From positions 1 to 18,851 of the forward strand of contig NZ_JBBMFK010000042.1 in NCBI RefSeq assembly GCF_040096055.1: 18,851 nt of DNA, read 5' to 3'. The DNA comes from Pseudoflavonifractor intestinihominis (lineage in GTDB: Bacteria > Bacillota > Clostridia > Oscillospirales > Oscillospiraceae). The translations under genes were made by a program, and so were the position numbers. Below the pieces are notes generated by a model. It did not search any database. It was given only the letters and a program-made list of their open reading frames with translations, and was not told the DNA's origin. Positions 6,954 to 14,737 of this stretch are shown one piece after another; the stretch's first letter is position 1; each line of letters starts with the position of its first letter.

Positions 6954-9900
6954 TCAGCCGCCAAACAGCCGCTTGAACAGGGATTTTTTGGTCTGTCTGC
7001 TCTCCACCTTGGCGGCATGGAGCTTCTTCAGGCTCTCCGCCGCCTCCTGGCTGCCGTTGCGGGCCGCCCGCTGGTAGAGCTCTTCCGCCTTGGCCCGGTC
7101 GGGTGCGGTGCCCACGCCGTCCCGGTAGCAGTCGGCCAGCAGGTTCATGGCCCGGACCGAGCCCTGCTCCGCCGCACGCTGGAACCAGGCCACCGCCCGC
7201 ACCGGGTCCTTGGCCGTACCGATGCCCTCCAGGCAGCAGTAGCCCAGGTTGCACTGGGCGGCGCTGTCGCCGGCCTGGGCGGCCTTGGTGTACCACTCCA
7301 CCGCCCTGGCCGTATCCATGGCCACGCCGGTGCCCTGCTCATAGCACAGGCCCAGGTTGCACTGGGCGGGGGCATAGCCCTGCTCCGCCGACCGGGTCAG
7401 GTACTCCACGCACTTTTTCTCGTCCTTCATGACGCCCGTGCCGTCCCGGTAGCAGCCGCCCAGCAGGCACAGGGCCCGCAGGGACCCCTGCTTGGCCGCC
7501 TTGTGCAGCCAGGACACGCCCCGGCTGGGGTCCCGCTTGGCGCCGATACCCTCCAGATAGCAGTAGCCCAGGTTGCACTGGGCGGTCTCGTCCCCGGCCT
7601 GGGCGCCCCGGGTGTAGTACTCCACGGCCCGCACCTTGTTCTCCGGCACGCCCTCGCCCACCTCGTGGCAGTAGCCCAGGCTGCAGAAGGCGGAGACATA
7701 GCCCGCGGCGGCGGCCCGCTGGTAGTAGGCCACCGCCCGCTGGGGGTCCCGGTCCACGCCCACGCCCCGGCGGTAGCAGTCCCCCAGGATGTTCAGCGCC
7801 CGGCCGAACTCCTGGGCCGCCGCCCGCTTGAGCCACTCCACCGCCTGCTTCCCGTCCTCCGGCACGCCGAAGCCGTTGAGATAGCACACCGCCAGGTTGC
7901 ACTGGCCGGGAGCATACCCCTGCTCCCCTGCCTGGCGGTACAGCTCCGTGGCACGGGGCGGGTCCTGCTCCACCCCGTCGCCGTTCTCATAGGCCAGGCC
8001 CAGGCTGCACTGGGCGGGGGGATACCCCTGCTCCGCCGCACGCTGGAACCACTTGACCGCCTCTTCGCTGTTCACCGCTGTCCCCAGGCCGTCCCGGAGG
8101 CAGCTGCCCAGCAGGCTCTGGGCCCGGGGATAGCCCTGCTCCGCCGACCGCCGGAACCACTCCACCGCCTCCTCGGGCCGCTTGACCGTGCCGACGCCCT
8201 CCAGGCAGCAGTAGCCCAGGTTGCACTGGGCGCCGGGATAGCCCATCTGGGCCGCCTGGCGGTAGAGCTCCACCGCCTTCTTCTCGTCCTTCTCCACGCC
8301 GCTGCCCATCTCGTAGCACAGGCCCAGGTCGCAGATGGCCATGGCATACCCCTTATCCGCCGCCTGGCGGTAGAGCGCCACGGCCCGCGCCTCGTCCCGC
8401 TCCATTCCGGTGCCGTTGCGGCAGCAGTCGCCCAGGATGTCCATGGCCCGGGCAAAGTTCCGTTCTACCGCCTTTTCCAGCCACTCCACGGCCTTCGCCG
8501 GGTCCTTTTCCACGCCGATGCCGTTGAGATGGCACACCGCCAGATTGCACTGGGCAGGGGCGTAGCCCTGCTCCGCGGCCCGGGTGTACCAGGCCACAGC
8601 CTGCTTCTCGTCCTTCTCCACGCCGTCGCCCATCTCATAGCACAGGCCCAGGGCGCACTGGGCGGGGACATAGTCCATGTCGGCGGCCCGCTGGTAGCAG
8701 GCGGCAGACATGACCGCGTTCTTCTCCAGGCCGGTCCCCTCCCCCAGGCAGTCGCCCAGGATGCTGATGGCCCGGGGGTACTCCTGCTGGGCAGCCTTTT
8801 TCAGCCACTCCACAGCCTCCTCCGGGTCCTTCTCCACGCCGATGCCGTTGAGCAGGCAGAAACCCAGGTTGCACTGGGCCGGGGCGTAGCCCTGCTCCCC
8901 CGCCCGGCGGTACAGCGCCGCGCCCTGCTTCTGGTCCTGCTCCACGCCCTCGCCGTTCTCGTAGCACAGCCCCAGGTCGCACAGGGCGGGGAGATAGTTC
9001 TGCTCCGCGGCCTGGCGGTAGTAGTCCGACGCCTTGGCCAGGTCCTTCTCCACGCCCCGGCCGTCCTGGTACAGGCAGCCCATGAGCCGCAGGGCCCGGG
9101 GATACTCCTGCTCCGCCGACCGGGCAATCCACTCCGCCGCCTTGGCGTCGTCCTGCTCCACGCCGATGGAGGCCAGATAGCAGTAGCCCAGATTGCACTG
9201 GGCCGGGGCGTAGCCCTCCTCTGCGGACTGGGTGTAGCACTCCACCGCCTTGGCCGGGTCCTCGTCCACGCCGCTGCCGCTCTCATAGCACAGCCCCAGG
9301 TCGCACAGGGCGGGTATGTACCGCTTCTCCGCGGCCCGGCGGAAGAGCTCGGCCGCCTTGGCCGGATCGGGCTCCACGCCCCGGCCGTCCCGGTAGCAGC
9401 AGCCCAGCAGGCTGATTCCCCGGGGAAACTCCTGCTCCGCCGACTGCCGCAGCAGCTCGGCGGCACGGCTGTCATCCCGCGCCACGCCAATGGCGTTGAG
9501 GTAGCACACCGCCAGGTTGCACTGGGCGGGGGCGTACCCCTGGTCGGCCGAGAGCTGGTAGAGCTCCGCCGCCCGGACCGGGTCCTGGTCCACGCCGCTG
9601 CCGTTCTCATAGCACAGGCCCAGGCTGCACTGGCCCGGGGCATAGTCCTCGTCCACGCAGCGCTGGAACAGCTCCACCGCCCGCTTCTCGTCCCGTTCCA
9701 CGCCCTCGCCCAGCTGGTAGCAGCGGCCCAGAGCCTCCACGGCCCGCATGTCGTCCTGCTCTGCCGCCTGGGCAAACCAGTGGGCCGCCTGGGCCATGTC
9801 CCGGTCTACCCCGTCGCCATCGGCGTATTTCATGGCCAGGTCGTACTGGGCGGACAGGTCTCCCAGCTCCGCCTGCTCCAGCAGGGCCTGGAACTCCTCC

Positions 9901-10007
9901 CGGGACTTCTGCAGCCCAGCCACCGCCCGCTGAATCAGCTCTGTATTGACAAAGATCACCTGATCTCCATTGAAAAATTCCGCTTTATCTTCATTTTCAG
10001 GGCACAT
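6954..10007 (-). CDS. Giant Sel1-like (TPR-related) repeat protein, 26 repeats
   Basis: A 1017-residue protein without signal peptide or membrane segment, so probably cytoplasmic. After a charged helical N-terminus (1-50) come 26 Sel1-like repeats of 36 residues, each around LGxCYxxGxGVxxD. From about residue 129 to 993 they alternate in a fixed order (LGLCYEnG, LaxCYLnG, LGdCYrdG), giving eight copies of a 108-residue super-repeat. Most repeats carry two Cys (APAQCNLGYCY type), unusually many for an intracellular Sel1 protein. The C-terminus is a short basic tail, KKSLFKRLFGG. Sel1 repeats form an alpha-alpha solenoid used for protein-protein binding; the partner is unknown. The ATG at 10007 is chosen over a GTG at 10016, because the -10 box puts the transcript start near 10025 and leaves only one AGAGG, eight bases before the ATG. 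It stands alone on its transcript. Confidence 0.93.
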   Translation of the reverse strand: MCPENEDKAEFFNGDQVIFVNTELIQRAVAGLQKSREEFQALLEQAELGDLSAQYDLAMKYADGDGVDRDMAQAAHWFAQAAEQDDMRAVEALGRCYQLGEGVERDEKRAVELFQRCVDEDYAPGQCSLGLCYENGSGVDQDPVRAAELYQLSADQGYAPAQCNLAVCYLNAIGVARDDSRAAELLRQSAEQEFPRGISLLGCCYRDGRGVEPDPAKAAELFRRAAEKRYIPALCDLGLCYESGSGVDEDPAKAVECYTQSAEEGYAPAQCNLGYCYLASIGVEQDDAKAAEWIARSAEQEYPRALRLMGCLYQDGRGVEKDLAKASDYYRQAAEQNYLPALCDLGLCYENGEGVEQDQKQGAALYRRAGEQGYAPAQCNLGFCLLNGIGVEKDPEEAVEWLKKAAQQEYPRAISILGDCLGEGTGLEKNAVMSAACYQRAADMDYVPAQCALGLCYEMGDGVEKDEKQAVAWYTRAAEQGYAPAQCNLAVCHLNGIGVEKDPAKAVEWLEKAVERNFARAMDILGDCCRNGTGMERDEARAVALYRQAADKGYAMAICDLGLCYEMGSGVEKDEKKAVELYRQAAQMGYPGAQCNLGYCCLEGVGTVKRPEEAVEWFRRSAEQGYPRAQSLLGSCLRDGLGTAVNSEEAVKWFQRAAEQGYPPAQCSLGLAYENGDGVEQDPPRATELYRQAGEQGYAPGQCNLAVCYLNGFGVPEDGKQAVEWLKRAAAQEFGRALNILGDCYRRGVGVDRDPQRAVAYYQRAAAAGYVSAFCSLGYCHEVGEGVPENKVRAVEYYTRGAQAGDETAQCNLGYCYLEGIGAKRDPSRGVSWLHKAAKQGSLRALCLLGGCYRDGTGVMKDEKKCVEYLTRSAEQGYAPAQCNLGLCYEQGTGVAMDTARAVEWYTKAAQAGDSAAQCNLGYCCLEGIGTAKDPVRAVAWFQRAAEQGSVRAMNLLADCYRDGVGTAPDRAKAEELYQRAARNGSQEAAESLKKLHAAKVESRQTKKSLFKRLFGG

Positions 10008-10031
10008 GAAAAACACCTCTCAGTCCTCTTT

Positions 10032-10060
10032 ACTGTACCAGTGAAACCGGGTTCTGTCAA
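10032..10060 (-). promoter_or_regulatory. Promoter of the Sel1-repeat gene
   Basis: On the minus strand a consensus TTGACA (10060-10055) and TACAGT (10037-10032) are separated by exactly 17 bases, with TGG before the -10 (extended -10). The implied leader is very short, about 18 bases. Confidence 0.8.
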
Positions 10061-10169
10061 TGCGGGCGGACCGCTTCCGTTTGCCGCCGCCAGGGCCGCT
10101 CCTTCCGCCTGGCCGGCCTGTCAAGCCAGGTTTTGCCCCGCTTTTTCTGTAAATTCACACAAAATATAC

Positions 10170-10197
10170 TTTTCATTTTCCACTTCCATGCTACAAT
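10170..10197 (+). promoter_or_regulatory. Probable promoter of fbp
   Basis: TTTTCA (10170-10175) and TACAAT (10192-10197) with a 16-base spacer, in the only AT-rich stretch before fbp. The -10 is good and the -35 weak. It implies a leader of about 85 bases before the ATG at 10289, in which I see no recognised regulatory element. Confidence 0.5.
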
Positions 10198-10288
10198 ATA
10201 TCTTATGAATTCCCCGCGTGCAGTCAGGCCCGGCGTCCCGCCCGGGCGGAGCGCCGGATTGCTACCTGTTTTTGGAAGGAGGACCCCA

Positions 10289-12280
10289 ATGAAAAAGGAA
10301 GCAGCCGCTTCTGTCCCCAGCCTGCGCTATCTCCAGATGCTCTCCCGCCAGTACCCCACGGTCCAGGCCGCCAGCAGCGAGATCATCAACCTCCAGGCCA
10401 TCCTGAACCTGCCCAAGGGCACCGAACACTTTATCTCCGACGTCCACGGCGAGTACGAGGCCTTTCTCCACCTGATGAACTCCGCCTCCGGCGTGGTGCG
10501 GGAGAAGGTGGACGAGCTCTTCTCCTCCAGCGTGTCCAAGGCGGAGCGGGACCAGCTGGCCACCCTCATCTACTACCCCGAGGAGAAGCTGGCCCGGGTG
10601 GCCAAGGAGACCGAGGACATGGAGGAGTGGTACCGCATCACCCTCCACCGTCTCATCGACATCTGCCGCATGGTCACGTCCAAGTACACCCGAAGCAAGG
10701 TCCGTAAAGCCATGCCCAAGGAGTACGCCTACATCATCGACGAGCTCATCAACACCAACTACGAGTACCATAATAAACGCTCCAACTACGAGAATATCAT
10801 ATCCACCATCATCGATATCGACCGGGCCGAGGATTTTATCGTGGCCGTGTGCGAGCTCATCAAGCGCATGGTGGTGGACCACCTGCACATTGTGGGCGAC
10901 ATGTTCGACCGGGGCCCCCGTGCGGACATCATCATGGACTACCTGACCGAGTACCACTCGGTGGACATCCAGTGGGGCAACCACGACGTGCTGTGGATGG
11001 GAGCCGCCACCGGCAGCCGCACCCTGGTGGCCACGGTGCTGTCCAACTCCATCCACTACAACAACCTGGAGGTCATCGAGACGGGCTACGGCATCTCCCT
11101 GCGGCCCCTGGCCCTGTTCGCCAACGAGTTCTACAGGGACGTGGACTGCTCCTGCTTCAAGGCCAAGTTCGCCGGGGACGACGCCAACAACTACACCGAA
11201 AAGGACAAGGCCCTGGCCGCCCGGATGCACAAGGCCATCACCATCATCCTCTTCAAGCTGGAGGGGCAGAAGATCCTCCGCCACCCCGAGTTCGGCATGG
11301 AGGACCGGCTGCTGCTGGACAAGATCGACTACGAGAAGAAGTCCATCGTCATCAACGGCGTGGAGTACCAGCTCTCGGACACCGAGTTCCCCACTGTGGA
11401 CCGCTCCAATCCCTATGAGCTCTCCCCCGAGGAGGACGAGGTCATCAACCAGCTGACCAACTCCTTCCAGCGCAGCGAGAAGCTCCAGCGGCACATCCGC
11501 TTTCTCTACTCCAAGGGTGGGCTGTACAAGGTCTACAACGGCAATCTGCTGCTCCACGGCTGCATCCCCCTGACGCCGGAGGGAGAACTGCTCACCTTCC
11601 GGGCCGGGGGCAAGATTCTCTCCGGCCGGGCCTTCCTGGACTACGCCGAGGCGGTGGCCCGCCAGGGGTACTACGCCAAGCCGGGCAGCGAGGAGCGGCA
11701 GTACGGAATGGATTACCTGTGGTTCCTGTGGTGCGGCCGTGGCTCCCCCGTGTTCGGCCGGGACCGGATGACCACCTTTGAGCGGCGGCTCATCAAGGAC
11801 GAGTCCTCCTGGGCCGAGCCCAAGAACGCCTACTACACCTTCTACAACGACCCGGCGGTGTGCGAGCGGCTGCTCAAGGAGTTCGGCCTGGAGGGCCCCC
11901 ACTGCCACATCATCAACGGCCACGTGCCCGTCAAGTCCCGGAAGGGGGAGAGCCCCATCAAGGGCGGCGGCAAGCTCATCGTCATTGACGGCGGCTTCTG
12001 CCGGGCCTACCAGCCCACCACCGGCATCGCCGGCTACACCCTGATCTACAACTCCGAGTCCATGCGCATCGTCTCCCACGAGCCCTTTGAGGGCCGGGAG
12101 AACGCCATCCGGGAGAACCGGGACATTCTCTCCTCCCCCATGGTGTTTGAGCGGATGGACGACAAGGTCAAGATCCGCTCCACCGACATCGGCAGCGAGC
12201 TCCAGCACCAGGTGGACGACCTGAAGGCCCTTCTGGCCGCCTACCGCTCCGGTCTGGTCAAGGAGGACCACCGGCGCTGA
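10289..12280 (+). CDS. fbp: Fructose-1,6-bisphosphatase, class III
   Basis: A 663-residue cytosolic enzyme that hydrolyses fructose 1,6-bisphosphate to fructose 6-phosphate, the irreversible step of gluconeogenesis. Length and sequence fit the Firmicutes-type class III enzyme, unrelated to the short class I/II enzymes. The metallophosphatase metal-binding motifs are visible: DVHGE (51-55), GDMFDRG (203-209) and GNHD (230-233), with later conserved His motifs (INGHVPV near 550). The ATG at 10289 follows GGAAGGAGG at 10274-10282; the frame extends upstream to 10133 but that part covers the promoter and is not coding. It is transcribed alone, divergent from the Sel1-repeat gene, and ends at a strong terminator. 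Confidence 0.97.
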   Translation: MKKEAAASVPSLRYLQMLSRQYPTVQAASSEIINLQAILNLPKGTEHFISDVHGEYEAFLHLMNSASGVVREKVDELFSSSVSKAERDQLATLIYYPEEKLARVAKETEDMEEWYRITLHRLIDICRMVTSKYTRSKVRKAMPKEYAYIIDELINTNYEYHNKRSNYENIISTIIDIDRAEDFIVAVCELIKRMVVDHLHIVGDMFDRGPRADIIMDYLTEYHSVDIQWGNHDVLWMGAATGSRTLVATVLSNSIHYNNLEVIETGYGISLRPLALFANEFYRDVDCSCFKAKFAGDDANNYTEKDKALAARMHKAITIILFKLEGQKILRHPEFGMEDRLLLDKIDYEKKSIVINGVEYQLSDTEFPTVDRSNPYELSPEEDEVINQLTNSFQRSEKLQRHIRFLYSKGGLYKVYNGNLLLHGCIPLTPEGELLTFRAGGKILSGRAFLDYAEAVARQGYYAKPGSEERQYGMDYLWFLWCGRGSPVFGRDRMTTFERRLIKDESSWAEPKNAYYTFYNDPAVCERLLKEFGLEGPHCHIINGHVPVKSRKGESPIKGGGKLIVIDGGFCRAYQPTTGIAGYTLIYNSESMRIVSHEPFEGRENAIRENRDILSSPMVFERMDDKVKIRSTDIGSELQHQVDDLKALLAAYRSGLVKEDHRR

Positions 12281-12298
12281 TCCCGCCCCGACAGCATC

Positions 12299-12332
12299 AG
12301 GCCCCCGGCTGAGCCGGGGGCCTGCGTTTTTA
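12299..12332 (+). terminator. Rho-independent terminator of fbp
   Basis: A perfect 12-bp stem (12299-12310 with 12312-12323), very GC-rich, with a minimal loop, followed by TGCG and a T-run (12327-12332). It lies 18 bases after the fbp stop. It is a terminator only for the plus strand. Confidence 0.9.
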
Positions 12333-12380
12333 TTTACTTGTGGGTCTCCCCTGCCGGGCTGTCCTGCTCACCGGCCGGTG

Positions 12381-14048
12381 TCAGTCGTCCCAGTCAAACC
12401 AGTCGTCCTTGTACCAGCCCCGGTGCCAGCCGTTGTCGTGGCCGTAGTTCCAGCGGTTGTGGTAGTTCCACCAGTCGTCGCCATCGTCGTCGTCCCAGTC
12501 GAAGAGCTCCTCCAGGTAGTCCATGGCGTCTTCCACCCGGTCCTCCGCCCGGTCCAGCAGGCTCTCCAGGGACCGGTACTCGCTCTTGCTCAGCTTGCTC
12601 TGCTTGTAGGCGCTCTCCAGCAGGTCCTCCAGCTTGCCGCACTCCTCGTCCAGGGCCTTCAGGTCCTGGAGCAGCTGGCGGCCGTTCTCCCAGCCGTCGG
12701 TCCACAGCTTTTTCACCAGATCGGCGATCCGGCCGGCCAGCGCGGTGATCTGATCCGAGTAGTCGTCATAGGAGCCGCCGGGGGTGGTGGTGCCGTCGTC
12801 CGGGTCCTCCCATACGCCCTGGAACACCTTCTCCTTCAGATCGGTCCGGGCCTCCTTCACCCGCACATCCAGCCCGCCCAGACGGCTGTTCAGGCTGTTG
12901 TACTCGCTGTAGGAGGTGCGGCCCTGCCGCAGGTCGTCGTTGATGATGGAATATTCGCTGGAGATGTCCTGACTCAGGGCGCTGAACTTCTCCTCGATGG
13001 CCAGGTACTCCTTCACCCGCTCAATATAGTCCTGAGAGGGCTTCAGGTCCCTGACCTCCTGCTCCAGGGAGGCGGTGCGGCTGTCCAGCTCCTTGATGAC
13101 CGCGTCCGCCACCTGATAGGCCGTGCCGCTGGCGGCGTTCTTCTCCTCCAGGTCGGCGCGGGCGTCCTTGGCCCGCACGTCCAGGGAATTGGCCCGGCTG
13201 TACAGGCTGTTGTACTCAGAGTTGGTAATGCGGTTCTGGATGTAGTCGTCGTTGATGGTCTTGTACCGGGCGCTGATCTGCTCGTACAGGTTCTCCAGCC
13301 GCAGGGAGAGGGCCGCGTAGGACTGGGCCTGCTCCACGGTGGTGGGGGCGGGCTTGAAGGCCTCGATGGCCTGCTCCAGCTCGGTCATGGCGGCCTCCAG
13401 CTCGGTGAGGTTGTTGGCGGAGATCTGATAGGCGGTGAGCTTGCCCGTCTCGTCGGCGATGGTCTTGGTCTCCAGGTCGGTGTAGGCGTCCTTCAGGCGC
13501 ACGTCCACTGCCCCCAGGCGGTTGTTCAGGTCGGTGAATTCAGCCAGGGTGAGCTTGCCCGCGCTGAAGTCGCTGTTGGTCTCCTCCACCAGGGCGTCCA
13601 GCCCGGCCCGCAGGTCGTCCAGATCGCCCACCAGGGCGGCGTACTGCTTGGCCCGCTCCACGTAGGTGTCCGCGGGGGTCAGGCCGTCAATGGCCTTCTC
13701 CGAGCGGGTCATGCCCTTCTCCAGATCGTCCACGGTGGGATACAGAGCGGCGGGCTCCAGCACCTTTTCGGTCATGATCACGGTCTGGGTGGCGCTGTCC
13801 CACTCCACGGTCTGGCCCAGGATCTCGCCCAGGGCCCGGACGGGGAGGTAGGTGGTGCCGTCGTAGCTGATGGGGTAGACGGTCTTGCCGTTCTTGTCGG
13901 TCATGGTGCGGGCCATGCCGTCCACCTCCACGGTGATGTCAGGGCGCAGGTCCACGAGGATTTGCTGAATCCCGCTGGCGGCTGCGGCCCCGACGGCCAG
14001 CACGCCCAGCAGCACGGCGGCGATCACGGCTGTTCTCATGCGTTTCAT
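12381..14048 (-). CDS. Secreted copper-amine-oxidase-N-like protein with long helical repeats and a Trp/Asp-rich tail
   Basis: A 555-residue exported protein of unknown function. Residues 1-25 form a signal peptide (MKRMRTAV then a long Ala/Leu/Val core ending AAAASG). Residues 35-95 match the copper amine oxidase N-like (stalk) domain common in Firmicutes surface proteins (TVYPISYDGTTYLPVRALGE, then TVEWDSATQTVIM). The rest is four helical, coiled-coil-like repeats of 104-108 residues, with anchors YVERAKQYAAL (129), VEQAQSYAAL (238), YIERVKEYLAI (341), and SEYNSL...LDVR.KDAR.DLEEK segments near 168, 276 and 380, with a diverged fourth copy near 488. The final 40 residues (516-555) contain 8 Trp and 13 Asp plus His and Tyr. 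The ATG at 14048 is favoured over one at 14054 because AGGAG then sits eight bases away. There is no sortase signal or S-layer domain. It is probably a wall-associated or secreted scaffold. Confidence 0.85.
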   Translation of the reverse strand: MKRMRTAVIAAVLLGVLAVGAAAASGIQQILVDLRPDITVEVDGMARTMTDKNGKTVYPISYDGTTYLPVRALGEILGQTVEWDSATQTVIMTEKVLEPAALYPTVDDLEKGMTRSEKAIDGLTPADTYVERAKQYAALVGDLDDLRAGLDALVEETNSDFSAGKLTLAEFTDLNNRLGAVDVRLKDAYTDLETKTIADETGKLTAYQISANNLTELEAAMTELEQAIEAFKPAPTTVEQAQSYAALSLRLENLYEQISARYKTINDDYIQNRITNSEYNSLYSRANSLDVRAKDARADLEEKNAASGTAYQVADAVIKELDSRTASLEQEVRDLKPSQDYIERVKEYLAIEEKFSALSQDISSEYSIINDDLRQGRTSYSEYNSLNSRLGGLDVRVKEARTDLKEKVFQGVWEDPDDGTTTPGGSYDDYSDQITALAGRIADLVKKLWTDGWENGRQLLQDLKALDEECGKLEDLLESAYKQSKLSKSEYRSLESLLDRAEDRVEDAMDYLEELFDWDDDDGDDWWNYHNRWNYGHDNGWHRGWYKDDWFDWDD

Positions 14049-14069
14049 ATCCATTTCTCCTTTTCCGCG

Positions 14070-14099
14070 GCATATGCCAAATTTTTTTGGGGGATATGC
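14070..14099 (-). other. Leader hairpin before the secreted repeat protein
   Basis: GCATAT (14070-14075) pairs with ATATGC (14094-14099), and CCAAA (14077-14081) with TTTGG (14086-14090), just upstream of the AGGAG site of the minus-strand gene. The region from here to 14220 is strikingly AT-rich with many A/T runs. I see no clear minus-strand promoter, although one must lie there. Confidence 0.35.
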
Positions 14100-14228
14100 T
14101 GTTGAGCCCTTCACCATAAATATCGCACGAAGAAGGTATTTTGTTACAGAAAATCTCAATTTTCCATCTCTGTATCTAAAAAATTTTTTGGTTCTAAAAT
14201 ATTTTTTCTTTTTTGCCTTCCCCACACA

Positions 14229-14257
14229 TTGACAACGGCGTTTTTTTCCTCTATTCT
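14229..14257 (+). promoter_or_regulatory. Promoter of the ridA-desulfidase operon
   Basis: A consensus TTGACA (14229-14234) and TATTCT (14252-14257) separated by exactly 17 bases. The leader to the ridA ATG is about 62 bases with no recognised regulatory structure. Confidence 0.75.
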
Positions 14258-14326
14258 TTTTCATATAAGGCTTGGTCCCCGCTGCTGCGAGGCTGCTTTT
14301 ATCTTACTTGAAGGAGGCTCTTCCCC

Positions 14327-14707
14327 ATGAAAGAAATCATCAGCACCACCGGCGCGCCGGGCGCCATCGGGCCCTACTCCCAGGCGGTCAAGGCCGGCGA
14401 TTTCCTCTTTGTCTCCGGCCAGCTCCCCATCGATCCTGCCACCGGCGCCTTTGCCGGCGATGATATCTCCGCTCAGACCCGCCAGTCCCTCACCAATGTG
14501 AAGAACATTGTGGAGGCCGCCGGCATGACCATGGCCGACGTGGTCCGGGTGGGCGTGTTCCTGCAGGACATGGAGCACTTCGGCGCCATGAACGCCGTGT
14601 ACGGCGAGTTCTTCACCGCCGACTGCCCCGCCCGTGCCGCCGTCCAGGTGGCCCGTCTGCCCAAGGACGCCCTGGTGGAGATCGAGGCTGTGGCCTACAA
14701 GGGCTAA
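14327..14707 (+). CDS. ridA: RidA family 2-iminobutanoate/2-iminopropanoate deaminase
   Basis: A 126-residue member of the Rid (YjgF/YER057c/UK114) family, full length. The signature CPARAAVQVARLPKDALVEIE (100-120) contains R103, the equivalent of the Arg that binds the substrate carboxylate in E. coli RidA, and E120. The N-terminal GPYSQAV (15-21) and FVSGQLPIDP (28-37) are also typical. RidA hydrolyses reactive enamines/imines such as 2-aminoacrylate to keto acid and ammonia, protecting PLP enzymes. AAGGAGG lies nine bases before the ATG. It sits 30 bases upstream of a cysteine desulfidase-like gene whose reaction generates 2-aminoacrylate, which makes the biological role unusually clear from context. 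Confidence 0.95.
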   Translation: MKEIISTTGAPGAIGPYSQAVKAGDFLFVSGQLPIDPATGAFAGDDISAQTRQSLTNVKNIVEAAGMTMADVVRVGVFLQDMEHFGAMNAVYGEFFTADCPARAAVQVARLPKDALVEIEAVAYKG

Positions 14708-14737
14708 GCGCTCACGTGATAAAAAGAGAGGACAGTT

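Noticed and set aside
6639..10208. A 1189-codon open frame on the plus strand opposite the Sel1-repeat gene
   Set aside because: It is a shadow of the GC-rich, repeated coding sequence: low-complexity His/Leu/Arg-rich translation, no ribosome site, and it runs through the promoters at both ends. The minus frame has clear Sel1 motifs.
10262..12271. A 669-codon minus-strand frame opposite fbp
   Set aside because: Antisense shadow of a GC-rich gene; Val/Gly/His-rich with no motif, while the plus frame has all class III phosphatase motifs.
12378..14105. A 575-codon plus-strand frame opposite the secreted repeat protein
   Set aside because: Shadow with Val/Leu/Gln repeats that simply mirror the coiled repeats of the real gene; no start signal.
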